64,000 bases of DNA from Harmothoe impar (Eukaryota > Annelida > Polychaeta > Phyllodocida > Polynoidae). A model generated the notes under the pieces. The model was not told the origin of the DNA, ran no database searches, and saw nothing but the letters and a program-made list of their open reading frames with translations. Location: contig OX381706.1 in NCBI GenBank assembly GCA_947462335.1, positions 12,872,784 through 12,936,783 of the forward strand, in the 5' to 3' direction. A program made the translations under genes and the position numbers. Below are positions 32,150-43,610 of this stretch, one piece after another (the first letter of the stretch is position 1; each line of letters begins with the position of its first letter).

Positions 32150-33045
32150 CTCAGAGTGAAACAAATTAGTGTAATTGACAGTGTATATATAAGTACATAC
32201 TGCAGTATGTTAGGGAGCTCATACAAAGTGTTTGTTAGACACTGCCAGTTACATGGCAGAGACAGATTATGCCGTTTTATTCTAGATAGCTTTGCCAGAC
32301 ACTTCACGGAAATCGATAGGCTCAAGTTTCACAATCAGGGAAATTAATCACGGTACAACTGTGGGCGGTGTGGAAAAATATCCGACGGTAAATATAGCAT
32401 TGATATTAAATGTTCATGCAATATCTCCAATGCTCCATGTCTCAGTTTTCTGTAAAGGTTAAAGGGGGTAGCCTTGGGCTGGATTGCCATTATCAGATTC
32501 CTATTTCTAATCAATGGTCCCATGAAATGGACAGAAAATACTCCATATTGTTGAGGCACCATTGCAACCATCCAAGGAGGTGTATCAGCATTTTCCACTT
32601 CATGAAGGTTTGCATTTAAGCAAAAGAACACGTTGAGCTGGCCGCTGGCTATGTTGCCAAAATTACTTTCCTACAAGGTCAGGCATTTTAATGAGGGTTA
32701 GACATTGCTGGAGCCACCCAAATGAGGGTCAGGCGATGCTGGACTCGGCCAAAGAGCTCGAGTGTCTGGCAATGCTGGATCCTCATGCCAGAGTCTGGCA
32801 ATCCTTGGCTATTGGGGACATCGTCTGACGCTCATGTTTGCCTAAGAGAAGTGTTCCTTAAGGCATCTTTAATTTGCAAACGTTCATACAGTGTATGCGA
32901 GATTGCAGCACTATTTTGTTGTTGCATCATGGAGACCGTTCAGAGGAGTGCATCATCACCATTGCAAGAGTTTGGCAATGGTGGTTACTGCAGGCATGCA
33001 CCATGACGTCGAAAATAATGCATGCATAAAGGCATTAAGTGGCCC
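32150..33045. other. No clear gene; weak tandem motif and MITE debris
   Basis: AATGAGGGTYAG(A/G)C-type motifs recur at 32,690-32,800. Text near 32,905-33,003 (TTGCATCATGGAGACCG, GGCATGCACCATGACG) resembles decayed family 1 MITE sequence. Confidence 0.35.
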
Positions 33046-33049
33046 TTAA

Positions 33050-33256
33050 CCATGTAAGGGCCCAATAATGAATTAATGCATCATGCCCTTTGTCATTATG
33101 ATGCATGAATGCAGCCCTGGCGAGTAACTCACCAGTGCTAAATTCAAGCACTTCTGTAATGATGCACAAATGCAGCACTAGTGACTTACTCTTCAGTGCT
33201 GTATTTGTGCATCATGACGACAATAGTCATCTTTTAGTTACATGCATCCTTACATC
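33050..33256. mobile_element. Family 1 MITE
   Basis: TTAA at 33,046-33,049; CATGTAAGGGCC start; GCCCTGGCGAGTAACTCACC, GTAATGATGCACAAATGCAG and TTTGTGCATCATGACGAC follow. Right end near CATCCTTACATCG is decayed. Confidence 0.7.
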
Positions 33257-33890
33257 GTTATCCGGGATTATCCGATAAGATAAGACCGACAAAGGGCCTT
33301 GTTAATAAGCTCTTTGTTGGAGTCTGATGGCGCTGGTCAATGGTCAAATTGAGACTTCAAATAAACCAAACTTCTCATCCCATTAGCCCCTTCCTCCAGT
33401 CGATATAATTGCAGTGCTAATGCAATTCTCCCTCCTCTCCCCACATTTTTTTACCCATAATGACACCACTAAAGGGATGAGGTTAGCCTCCTCCTGTAGG
33501 TGTCAAACTTAGCACTAATAAAGGTACTAAGGCCCTCACAGTCAGGGGGCTCACCAAGGATAAGCCAGACAAGGTATAACATCTCCAGCTATCTTTATCA
33601 AACCGCTGATAACCCTCCAGCCATTTCCCAGCAGCCACCCATGCTATAACATGGAGGCGCGATACTGGCTACCAGAGCCTCGTCTAAAAACAAACACGTG
33701 TGATTGCTTGTGGGTGATGACGTAAAGAGATAGGGGAGATCCACCGCCTAGCGGGACCTTGGTGAACTACACTAGACATCATTATCTCCTGCCATATTAG
33801 AGAGTGAGGCGGACGTATCGCCGGGAGTGCTGTATCAGCTAAATACTGCCACGTCTATTAAAGCAGTGCTAAGCTGCCAGGTACACTGGC
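33257..33890. promoter_or_regulatory. Unassigned; CRE-like and E-box motifs near 33,700
   Basis: TGATGACGTAAAG near 33,716 contains a CRE/ATF-like TGACGTAA and ACACGTGTG near 33,700 an E-box. CpG is slightly raised from 33,650 to 33,840. Isolated motifs of this size arise by chance, so this is only a candidate. Confidence 0.2.
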
Positions 33891-33896
33891 TGTATC

Positions 33897-33983
33897 CTTC
33901 AATGTTGAATAAACGTTAAATCAACACTGAATCAACATTGACAACCATTTATCAATGTCGATTCAATGTTCTGTGCCAACTGG
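33897..33983. mobile_element. CAGTGGGCACA-family fragment, inverted
   Basis: AATCAACATTGACAACCATT and TGTTCTGTGCCAACTGG match 24,063-24,110 in reverse complement; the other end is missing. Confidence 0.65.
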
Positions 33984-33984
33984 G

Positions 33985-34175
33985 ATACGACCAATCTCTT
34001 AGTCACTATAGTCTAACCAAGTCATTTTTTTGGTTTGCTATCAGACCAACTTAAGTTAGTTAATATTGTCAGTACTGACCAACTCACCTTAGTCTTCTCC
34101 GTTTCAATCGGTTTTAGGTCTTTTTGAGTAATGGAATTTAAGTCCTTTTGAGTAAGGCATTAGTCATACTTTCTG
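33985..34175. mobile_element. hAT-like MITE fragment, reverse orientation
   Basis: GTCAGTACTGACCAACTCAC, CAATCGGTTTTAGGTC and TTGAGTAAGGCATTAGTCAT resemble 42,030-42,110. Confidence 0.5.
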
Positions 34176-34179
34176 TGTA

Positions 34180-34780
34180 TCAAAGGGACCAAGGCTAGAT
34201 GTTTATTACAATTATTCTCGGGCCTATTGGAAAGGTATAGGGAATGTAGGCTCGCAGCAAACTAAATTCAGATGAAGGATCTGCAATTCTTGTGAATATG
34301 CATGTTTCCCCTAGCCCATGGAATTTGTGGCATTTTAAGCTTTAATTGGATACACATGTAGCCATATTTGCCTACTTTTTCATAGGCTGGGGAGGCTGGA
34401 AAGGCTGTGTAGGCCGGGTAGGCCGGGTACAAGCTGGAAGTGTTGGTTACCCAGAGACAAGGTACCAGTCAAGGTACTAGTCAGTAAGAGTAACCGCAAC
34501 CAGCGAAATTCAAAATGGCGGACCAGTTAGGTATGACTGTACAGGGTTATTCAGCTTGCGGGATGTACATCTGGTTTTGGTACCTTCTAATTCAAACTAT
34601 TTCAAACCTCTCTTCTGATATTCCGCTGCAATATTCGCTCTGGATCCCAACATAAAACATTAAAGAAAATAAGAATTGGCCTTTAGCTGGTTGCGCTATT
34701 GTGGCATGCAGTGGCAGTGGGATGTATATATTTAGCTACATGGCTACATGGTTAATCCACCAGTAGACCCACTGCTAACA
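34180..34780. other. No recognisable feature
   Basis: A short imperfect GGCTGGRWAGGC-type repeat at 34,385-34,440. No gene. Confidence 0.35.
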
Positions 34781-34781
34781 G

Positions 34782-35085
34782 TTTGAGAATGGCATAATGC
34801 CTTAATAAATAATTTCTTTGGTTGTCATAATGCATGAATTCAAGCTTGGCGAGTAATAGTGCTGCATTCAAACATCATGCCCAAAGGGTCGCCATGATGC
34901 AACAATGCAGCACCAGCAAGTTACTCAACAGGGCTGCATTAGTGCATCATGATGCTTCTTCAAAAGTAGCTCAACCCCACAGGGTAGGCATGATGCTTGA
35001 ATGTATCCCTGGCGATGTTCTCGCCTGGGGTGCATTCATGCATCATGACGTCCTCGGGAATAATGCATCATGCCATACTTAAAGG
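34782..35085. mobile_element. Composite or rearranged family 1 MITE
   Basis: Longer than the norm (about 300 bp), with extra hairpin-type segments: GGTTGTCATAATGCATGAAT, GCCATGATGCAACAATGCAG, TAGGCATGATGCTTGAATG and CATTCATGCATCATGACG. It probably combines one and a half elements. Right end CCATACTTAAAGG. Confidence 0.65.
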
Positions 35086-35199
35086 TGGTTACCTGTATCC
35101 CTAGTAAGCCTCCGTATGGTAAACATCTTACTCAATGCTAACGGGCTCTGACGCAGCCCTGCATGTAGCAGCTAGCAGCTATTTAGCTGCCTAGCCAAC

Positions 35200-35560
35200 A
35201 TTGCTTAGTGAGACCCATAATTTATGTGTTTTACTTGGGTAAGCTGATTTTCCCATATCTGGGTTATGGCCCTTTCTGTCTAGGGCTATAAGTGGGAGTC
35301 ACGTGGTCAGCCCAGATTCAGCTAGAGCCCAGATTTTTTTTCACTTGAGCACAAGTTATAGAAACGTATAACATGGTGATTTCTGGGGAAAAAAGTAGGA
35401 TGTCAGCATGTTTTGAAATGTTTAAATTGTATTTCTGAAAGTTTTTTCTGGGATGGCCGATCAGGGCTCCCACTTATAGCCATGGACAAAAATGACCATA
35501 ACCAAGATATGGGCATACCCAGCTGGCCCAAGTAATACATATAAATGGGCCCCAGGAACA
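35200..35560. mobile_element. Long-TIR foldback element (TTATGGTC family), third copy
   Basis: Left arm: TTTCCCATATCTGGGTTATG and AGGGCTATAAGTGGGAG. Right arm: CTCCCACTTATAGCCATGG and CATAACCAAGATATGGGC. Here arms are about 125 bp, longer than visible in the A and B copies, so this copy gives the better picture of the family. Confidence 0.8.
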
Positions 35561-35748
35561 AATGTCTGGATGTATAGCAGCTATATAGGGCATGCCGTCC
35601 TTAAAGTGTTAAAGCCATGATAGAGTGCTATACGATAGGATTGACAGTGATTGATTAAGGGTCACATTTGCTGGCCGGTGGTATTGATGTGGTATATACC
35701 TCAGTGGCCGGCGCTACCATGATCAAGGTACACTGATTGCCTTTTTAA

Positions 35749-35959
35749 CCCTTTTATGATGGCATTGGGCATTAATAGTATTTCAGAGTCCTGATACATG
35801 AATGCAGCCCTGGTGAGGGACCCACTGGGATTTATCATACCGAGCCTACTGTGTTGATACATTCCCAAGGGGCTGGCATGATACACCTATGCAGCAGTGG
35901 CTAGTTATTGTATCATTAGTACATCATGATGCCAAATGGATATGAAGGTGTTTAAAGGG
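35749..35959. mobile_element. Family 1 MITE with intact TTAA flanks
   Basis: TTAA at 35,745-35,748 and 35,960-35,963. Ends CCCTTTTATGATGGC and GGTGTTTAAAGGG. Interior diverged (ACATGAATGCAGCCCTGG, GGGGCTGGCATGATACACC). Confidence 0.8.
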
Positions 35960-35963
35960 TTAA

Positions 35964-36342
35964 CAGATCATGTATACTGTAATGGGGACCATGCTATTGG
36001 CTAATGATAGCCTGCTCATGTTTGATGTTTATAATTGCTTAATATTTGTGAGTGTGTGTGGCCTGGTACGGTTTGTGTTAATGATATCTTATTCCTTATC
36101 AACATGACGCTCAGTAGTGATGCTCGATCTTGTTTATTGCTCGACAAATTTAATACCCAAAGAATCCAGACCGCTTTTTAAGGTGCAGTATAAGTATTAT
36201 ATATGCATAAATTAATACACTCCATGGTGGTTTTAATGGTCCAGACCTCATATCGGGCTTTATATCTATAGGTTCATTTAAACTGTAAATCAACAGTATA
36301 CTCTAGTGCCCATGTACACTACTACCATAGTATACAGGTATT
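35964..36342. other. No recognisable feature
   Basis: AT-rich unique sequence, no gene. Confidence 0.4.
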
Positions 36343-36845
<503 letters not shown>

Positions 36846-36884
36846 CTTACTCCAAAGGAATTAGCCTGTTACTAATTGAAGTGG

Positions 36885-37512
36885 AGAAAACTATGGCGAT
36901 TTGGGCAGTGCTGACCAATCTGACAGTATTTATTAACCTAGCTTGGTCGTTTAGGCAGCCAGAAAATTACCAACTAAATTAGGTACTATCGAGTGATTTG
37001 TTAGTCCGTACTGACTACCTTCTGGATCCTATCAGATTATCAGTGTGAGCTGCTCCCATACATTACCTCATTAAGGCTGGTATCCAAAGAGCGGCAATCC
37101 ATCTTACTACATCAGGATCCCCTCCCACACAGCATCACCAATACTACCCTGAAAATCCATAGGTCGAAAGGGTTAGTCAGTACAGACTATCCTAGGTTCC
37201 TCATATGTGTGTTAGTCATAATGGCAAAGTTATATTCAAAAATGACTGAGGGGTCAGTAAATAGTGGCTAACCTAGGTTCATCATTGGTGTGTTGTATTT
37301 GTATACCAATAGTTGGTGCCACCTGTAGGATACTATGCTAACCACTCAGTGGCTCCCTCTGGAAATTAAAAGACTAAAGTGGGTTGGTCAGTACTGACCA
37401 ACCTGACAATAATAACTTACCTAGGTTGGTTGTATAGGGAGCCAAAAAATGACTAACTAGGTTAGGCACTAGTGACTGAGAGATTGGTCGTATAGGGAGC
37501 CTAGGAATATCA
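36885..37512. mobile_element. Two hAT-like MITE copies side by side
   Basis: Repeated pairs of CTGACCAA(T/C)CTGACA, TTGGTCGTATAGGGAGCC and related text. One ends CAGATTATCAGTGTG near 37,047 and the other GAATATCAGTGTACC near 37,512. The latter contains GTCAGTACTGACCAACCTG. Confidence 0.6.
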
Positions 37513-37514
37513 GT

Positions 37515-40027
37515 GTACCACCCCCTGTCCATATACACAAGAGCTGCTTGACCTTTGGCCTATCAGGTGTCTGCAACCCCCCCCCCCCTTCCACCAGCCC
37601 CCCTCTCTACCACAAGCACCTGCCAGTGATGTCACATGCACATAAAACAGCGATTATCATGATGGCACAGGTAAACAAGAGTACTGTGTAAAGGCAAACA
37701 ATGTATATACACACTTGACATGTGTATTAGTTCAGTATAATTACACTCTAAACATATGTTGGAGAAAAGCTTCTCTTTGTCGAGAATATTTCCAAAATAT
37801 TAGATGGTTGAATTGCTGAATAAGTCTAACACAAACAAATGATCAGCACCCCACCCCCCTCTATGTCCACATACACAAGAGCAACTTGACCTTTGACCTT
37901 TCAAGTGCCGGCATCACCAGATATCCGCTCACCACACACACACAAACACACACACAAACAGAGATTATCATAATGGTACAGGTAAACGGAAACAGGAGTC
38001 TTCTGAGGGACAAGATGCCCAAGATATGTCGTTGTACAGATCTATCCTATAAATACACGGACCCCAGCTTAGTATCAAAGAGCAAATAGTATTCTTTGCT
38101 TTTTGATAGTATACAGAGGTAATAGATAGAGTATGGGTACACTGGGTAGCCAAAGAGAATATGATTATTTTGCTTGTTGATTTGTGGAGGTGAGATGTCC
38201 CCAGCAACAAGTCTGATAAGTCGAGAATGATTAGCACCAACTGATATTTGAGAAAAATCTCATTAATTTGATTTTCTATTTGATGGGAATATCTTTTCAC
38301 AAATAACATTTCTAGATAATACTTAAACTCAGATATTTGGTCATCCATGAAACTGTGGTAAACGCCGGGTCTCACATTACATTAAAACAAAACATCTAGA
38401 ACATTCAGGAAGCAGATATCCATAGAGTATTATTTGAGCCCTTGACCCCCTCCCCCTTTTCCTACGCCACTGAACATAGACTGGTACAGTGGATGCTTAT
38501 CATTGCTAGCTGACTACAAATATCCGCTCACGGCTCTTCCTGATTGTTTCAGTATGCTCTCCCAATGGTCGTAGGATCACCACATTCTGCTTCCCGCCCT
38601 GGCTGATTCTAGTTACTCCACTACTCTTAGCAGAATGGGGTTTTGAAACTTGACTGACCCATTGCTCACTGGTCAATCTATGTCAATCTATGTCGACTTA
38701 AAATCTAGGGTAACAATCTTCTGGAGGAAAGGACTTCCAAAAGAATGCTTATCATTGGTAATTTAATTGTACCTGTTTGAACATACCTCCAAGTGGTAAT
38801 GACACTGTAACCCACCCATGTAGTTAAACCCGCAGTTCTTACTGCACGTCCAGTAACAGCCAGAGTGCAGTCGGGACAGGTACTCAGCCCTTTATATCGG
38901 GGCGCTGGGGGTTTAAGTGATTTTGACTTACAACACATTATAGCAAGGGACGTTAGAACAGAAATCGTGTTTCAGCAGATGTTAATCTCCAAGCATTATG
39001 TTGTTTGTAAACACTGCATTCTCCACCCATATGTCTAGTCTGCCGGTACCTATAACTCACTATCTGGTTAGCTGGGTTTGCGCTATTCTCAGACGCTGTA
39101 CCAACATGGCCAATTAACATGTGTAACTGTGAGGGAGAGAATATTATTTACAGTGGAGGCAAAATATTTTGACGCGGAATGGAGTATAGGAAGCTACATC
39201 TTTTAGATCCCTGTGGGAACAATGTTGAAATACACTATTTCTATGGAAGCTATCCACCCAGCATGAATGATTGCATTACATTTTAAGCAAATCCGAGATG
39301 CTTAGATGGACACTTTAACCAGCTTTAATAACACTTAATGTAGCCATCATGACCTTTCCATGACAATTCCGTCGTATTGACTGAACATGTATTACCAGTT
39401 TCAAAATACTTAATCACCTGTTTTAATAACTGTATCCGTCCAGTCATAGTCCTGTAGTGTCCATCTTGCTCTTTACAGAACAAGTGTATAATCAATACAC
39501 CGTGATAATACATATTGGTTAGTACTTAAAATCAGCTATGCTGAGTACTACCCTTATCATTGTTGACAGTTTATTTTTATTATAGTCATCCATGTGCAAT
39601 ATCTTTACATTTTTCATGCCTACTGTATGACTTAGAATCATGTACGAGCTTTATGTTTTATGCATACACCGTGATGACGAACGACGAGGAAATATTTGTG
39701 TGGTCAATAATGATTAAAACGCCTCCAAAAAAAACATAAATCGCTTAAAGGGTTCCTTTAGGAACTTTTGATTTGCTTAAATGTAAACATTCATGCAGTG
39801 GGGATAGCCTCTGAGGAAATATTGCTTTTCAATATTGTTCCTAAAGGCATCTAATAATGCTTCCTCATAATTCATTGCATGTTTTTAGAATCTAAAAGGC
39901 ACATTTAAACTCAAGTTATACTCCCACCTGCCTACAGCAAGGCAAGCACCCAGCCCCTCTGTTCACTCACTAAACCACAAGGCTTCCGCAGGGTTATTGG
40001 ATTTCCTCCCACCAAAGAAATGATCAA
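37515..40027. other. Unassigned; local tandem similarity
   Basis: CCACATACACAAGAGC-ACTTGACCTTTG-CCTTTCA occurs at 37,530-37,570 and 37,866-37,905, with CACACACA and ATTATCAT-ATGG after each, so a unit of about 330 bp was duplicated. A minus-strand frame of 135 codons (37,968-38,375) has no recognised motif. No gene supported. Confidence 0.45.
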
Positions 40028-40310
40028 ATCGTCTTTTCGAACAGGCGCGCCCCAATATCTGGCCGCTGAATTTGAGCAACAGTGAAAACACCGGGGCGGT
40101 GCTGTCCTCACCAGTTATCCTACGGCGGCTCTGATTCATTATCCGCTAATTTTTCTGACAGCCCAGGACTTGGTTTTTGGTGGAAAATCCATGAAAGACT
40201 ATCAAGAGTCTGCAATGGATGAGCCCCAATTCTACTCACAGCTTGCCTTGTCTTTGCTGCTTGACTGCAGTCAGGGAAAGGCTTGCCGAAGCGGTCGGCG
40301 GTTGACAGAA
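40028..40310. promoter_or_regulatory. CpG-enriched patch
   Basis: Dense CpG for this window: TCTTTTCGAACAGGCGCGCC, GGCCGCTG, ACCGGGGCGGTG, CTACGGCGGCTC and CGAAGCGGTCGGCGGTTG. Two opposite frames of 68-87 codons cover part of it. It could be an unmethylated promoter or an exon-containing patch; neither is shown by motifs I recognise. Confidence 0.3.
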
Positions 40311-40489
40311 AGTCAAAGTTACAGAAATTACTTTCAGATGCTTTGATCTGCAGTGACAGTCGAGTTATCTCCCTAAAGGACACTTTGGTTTGTTCATGTT
40401 GGTTCCTTGTCAGAGGAATCGGTTTGTATCATTTTGCCACGAAATGGGGAAATGTGACTGACACATGGATATGTTTCCAGCTACCATAA

Positions 40490-40680
40490 ATTCTCCCATA
40501 TAAGCCTACCTCGCAAATTAGCCACACCCCTAACTTAAACAATTCATATTAACCTCAGAGAGGCTCTGAAAATTGAGAATTGAGTACTGTAGTATACTGA
40601 TAGAAACTCGTGTATAAGCCAGAATTCGATGTTGGGCCTATCCTATGTTTAAGCCACACTGGCAGTCTGAATCATACTAG
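40490..40680. mobile_element. Diverged TATAAGCC-family repeat
   Basis: ACCATAAATTCTCCCATATA, AAGCCTACCTCGCAAATTAG, CTCGTGTATAAGCCAG and AAGCCACACTGGCAGTCTGA. It carries an internal segment absent from the shorter copies. Confidence 0.6.
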
Positions 40681-40952
40681 CCGAGGCTTCTACGCAAGTG
40701 TTTACTATACTTATTGTGAACATATCTGCAGGGGACTTGGGGTAACAAGTGCTTATAAATCCTCTAAAGTAATTCCGAGTCATCAGAGATTTGATAACAT
40801 AGACTTTTACTTCATCTTAAAATTGTGTTTCAAAGTCCAATGCTCTTGGAATTAGCTCCTCGCTACATTGCCTATTAGTTTCTGTAGAGCAGATGTGCAT
40901 ATATCCCCATAAGGACCTACCTACAGGAGAGGTTGTTTGTAATCTGCAATAA

Positions 40953-41193
40953 CCCTCTAAGGATGGCATGTTGCTAAAAGGTGACGCTTGTTATCATAAT
41001 GCACCGATACAGCCCCTATGAGTAACACACCGATGTTGGATTGGTGCATCATGCCAACCGTTCCGGACTCAACCCTAAGAAGTTGACATGATGCATGAAT
41101 GATGCTCTAGCGAGTTACTCACCAGGGCTGCATTCATGCATCATGACGACAATGGCTTAAGACATTGATGCATTCTTTAAAATCTTCAAAGGG
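40953..41193. mobile_element. Family 1 MITE, first of a tandem pair
   Basis: CCCTCTAAGGATGGCATG start and TCTTCAAAGGG end. Interior CTTGTTATCATAATGCACCG, CATGCCAACCG and CTCACCAGGGCTGCATTC. It shares TTAG at 41,194-41,197 with the next element. Confidence 0.8.
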
Positions 41194-41197
41194 TTAG

Positions 41198-41439
41198 CCC
41201 TTTAGGGTCTGCACAGTTATGTGATGCAACACAACCTTCATCATCATGATGTAATTATGCAGGTGTGGTTAGTCTACACACCAGGTCTGCATACATGCAT
41301 CATGCTGAGCCTGAGGGGTTGATACACTCCTGAAGGTTCGTTTTAGTGAACGAGTGCAGCACTTGTGGTTTATCCACCAGTTTAATATTCAAGCACCATG
41401 ACGACAAGGGCTATTTCACCGCATGCGGACATAAGAGGG
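41198..41439. mobile_element. Family 1 MITE, second of a tandem pair
   Basis: CCCTTTAGGGTCTGCAC start, ATGCGGACATAAGAGGG end before TTAT. Interior is more diverged than its neighbour: ATCATCATGATGTAATTATG, TGCATACATGCATCATG and AAGCACCATGACGACAAGG. One TTA(A/G) site serves both elements, as expected if one inserted into the other's target duplication. Confidence 0.75.
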
Positions 41440-41710
41440 TTATCAGAAGTAAGAGGAAATAATTACTGGAAGCAGCTGCGTGGAGCAAAATTAGCCAAGC
41501 CATGACTACACTAAATTCAGATTACAAGCTGAGAACCCTCAAATCCCCCCTAGGGGAAGGCTTCTTATAAACAATGTAGAATAACATCAGCTTGAATATT
41601 TCATCAGACTTTGAAGATATAAGAAACAATCGAAAAAAAATTTGTGTGTAGAGAGTCACAGAAAGCTAATATGTCTGCCCGCTTCCTACTGAGTCCTAGC
41701 GACCCATAAC

Positions 41711-42222
41711 ACAGATAATATTTAGGCTCCAGAACTTAGTCAGTACTGGCTAACAAATCAGCCAATACTGTACCGTCGCGATAAAGCGCCTGGTCTTAAA
41801 AGAGCACGGGTCTTGAATAAGCGCCGGGGGTTTAGGAGCCACTAAATGCTTCTTAAGCACTAAAATCATGACCTTGAATAAGCGCCTGTCTTGTATAAGC
41901 GCCTGTGTAAGAGCCCCGCCAAATTGAAGAGTGCCCCGGCGCTTAATCGTGATGGTGCGGTAGTCCCGAACCAAGTTAGTCATTTTCTGTCACCGTATAC
42001 GACCAACCTAGGTTCGTTAACACTGTCTGGTTGGTCAGTAATGACCTTAGTCTTGTTCATGTCAATCAGTATTAGGCTAAGCACTTTTGAGTAAGACATT
42101 ACTCATATGTTGTTTTGCCTCAGTCATTTTTTTATATCACTTAGTCATGCCTCACGGATATCCCTATGGTTAACTTGGTATAGCCAATTCAGAGTAAGGG
42201 CCGGGGCATTTGGATTATCAGT
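41711..42222. mobile_element. hAT-like MITE with nested GCGC-family element
   Basis: Left ACAGATAATATTTAGGCTCC, right GGCCGGGGCATTTGGATTAT then CAGT. GTCAGTACTGGC and CTGACCAAC-type text lies inside. Flanking 8-mers do not match, so it may be a chimera of two copies. Confidence 0.6.
41767..41964. mobile_element. GCGCTTATT-family MITE, inverted relative to 14.4 kb
   Basis: ACTGTACCGTCGCGATAAAG and CTTAATCGTGATGGTGCGGT are inverted ends. Interior has several AATAAGCGCC motifs. Better preserved than the copies at 14,394 and 55,507. Confidence 0.75.
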
Positions 42223-42224
42223 GT

Positions 42225-43360
42225 AGAGCCAGTAGTAGTGGTAATTGGAGTGGGGAGATAGGAGGCCAACATAAACAGATCAAGTCGCTCAGTGGATGCC
42301 AGCTTCAGCCCACCTCCTTTAACAAATGACCCATTTGGTCCAAGGCTTGGGAATTTAGCAGAACATTACTAAGTCTAAACTTGCAGGTGTCAGAAAATCG
42401 TATGTTGTATAGTATAATCTGAATATGTAGGAAAGAACAACATTGTATATATACAACTGTGATGAATGCAATAATGGTGTACCAAAATATTTTTGGTTTG
42501 CAATTTTGAAGAAATTTCCACATCGTGGTACTTGGGTATCTGCCATCTGTCAGCACGTTGTGTATCTACCACTCAGTAAGCACCACCCCTATCTACCACC
42601 CATAATGAGCAGCAAGACCTCCTGGCAGGGGCTCATGTACTTGAACATTGAGCTAGTTCCCGACATGATGAATAAATAAATGCAAGCCACACTGTCTAGA
42701 CTAACACGGCAGAGAAAAGCAGCGAAAGTCAATGTCGCCTGAACTACGACCACTGCATGAATGTGTGCATTTAAGCAATCCGCAAATTTAAGATACCATA
42801 GTGGCCCGTTTAAGCCCCGTGTAAGTCCCTGTTATCCCCTGCGCTTATACAGGGATCAGTGCTTATATGAGTCAGTTTAGCAAGAGAATTTGGGTTTCAG
42901 AAGGGTCCTAGACCTGTGTTAAAATGAGGCCTGCAGTTCTCGAAGGACTATCTAAAGGATTTTTTTTGAATTTCCAGTAAACTTTTTGTGACATTAACAT
43001 GGCACTTACTGCAGTGAACAAGGCTAAAAGTGTTCTTTTAAACATCTTTAATTTGCTGGATTGCAGTGTCCCTTTGGAGTAGTCAAAATCCAGGACTCAC
43101 TCCCACTTTGAAGTTATTCACTTTCCACTGGACATATATATTATATATGTGAGCTTAGTATTGATTTTATCTTTGGGAAGACTTATCCTGAATGCTGTAG
43201 TGTTCAGTTACTTTTTGACTTTGAAATCTTCCTCGTGTTTGTCTCCCCTTGCTGTATCAGCCTCCCCTGTGTCTTGTACAGAATAGCCCCTGATTGTCTG
43301 AGAGTCACTGCTCTATGTCTAAAGTAGCAGTATGCTGTAGGTTTCCGACTCAACATCCCT
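42225..43360. other. Unassigned; GCGC/TTTAAGCC-like fragment near 42,770
   Basis: CCGTTTAAGCCCCGTGTAAG and TGCGCTTATACAGGGATC at 42,800-42,860 recall the TATAAGCC and GCGCTTATT families. A TATATATTATATATG palindrome is near 43,135. No gene. Confidence 0.35.
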
Positions 43361-43363
43361 CAA

Positions 43364-43606
43364 CTCTTTAAGGACGGCAGGTCCCTAAAGGATTATATTC
43401 TGGTCAAATAGCACGGATTCAGCCCTGGCGAGTAACTCACCAGTGCTGCATCAGTGCATCACGCCAACCATTCAAGTCAAGTCTCAACCCATAAGGTCGG
43501 CACCATGCTTAAATGTACCACTGGCGAGTTACTTGCCTGGGCTGCATTCATGCATCATGACGCCCAAAGGCATGATGCGCCAATGCATGATGCCGTCCTT
43601 AAAGGT
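43364..43606. mobile_element. Family 1 MITE, near full length
   Basis: TCAA/TTAA flanks. Ends CTCTTTAAGGACGGCAGG and TGATGCCGTCCTTAAAGG. Interior: GGCGAGTAACTCACCAGTGC, GCATCACGCCAACC, AAGGTCGGCACCATGC and TTCATGCATCATGACGCCC. Confidence 0.9.
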
Positions 43607-43610
43607 TTAA

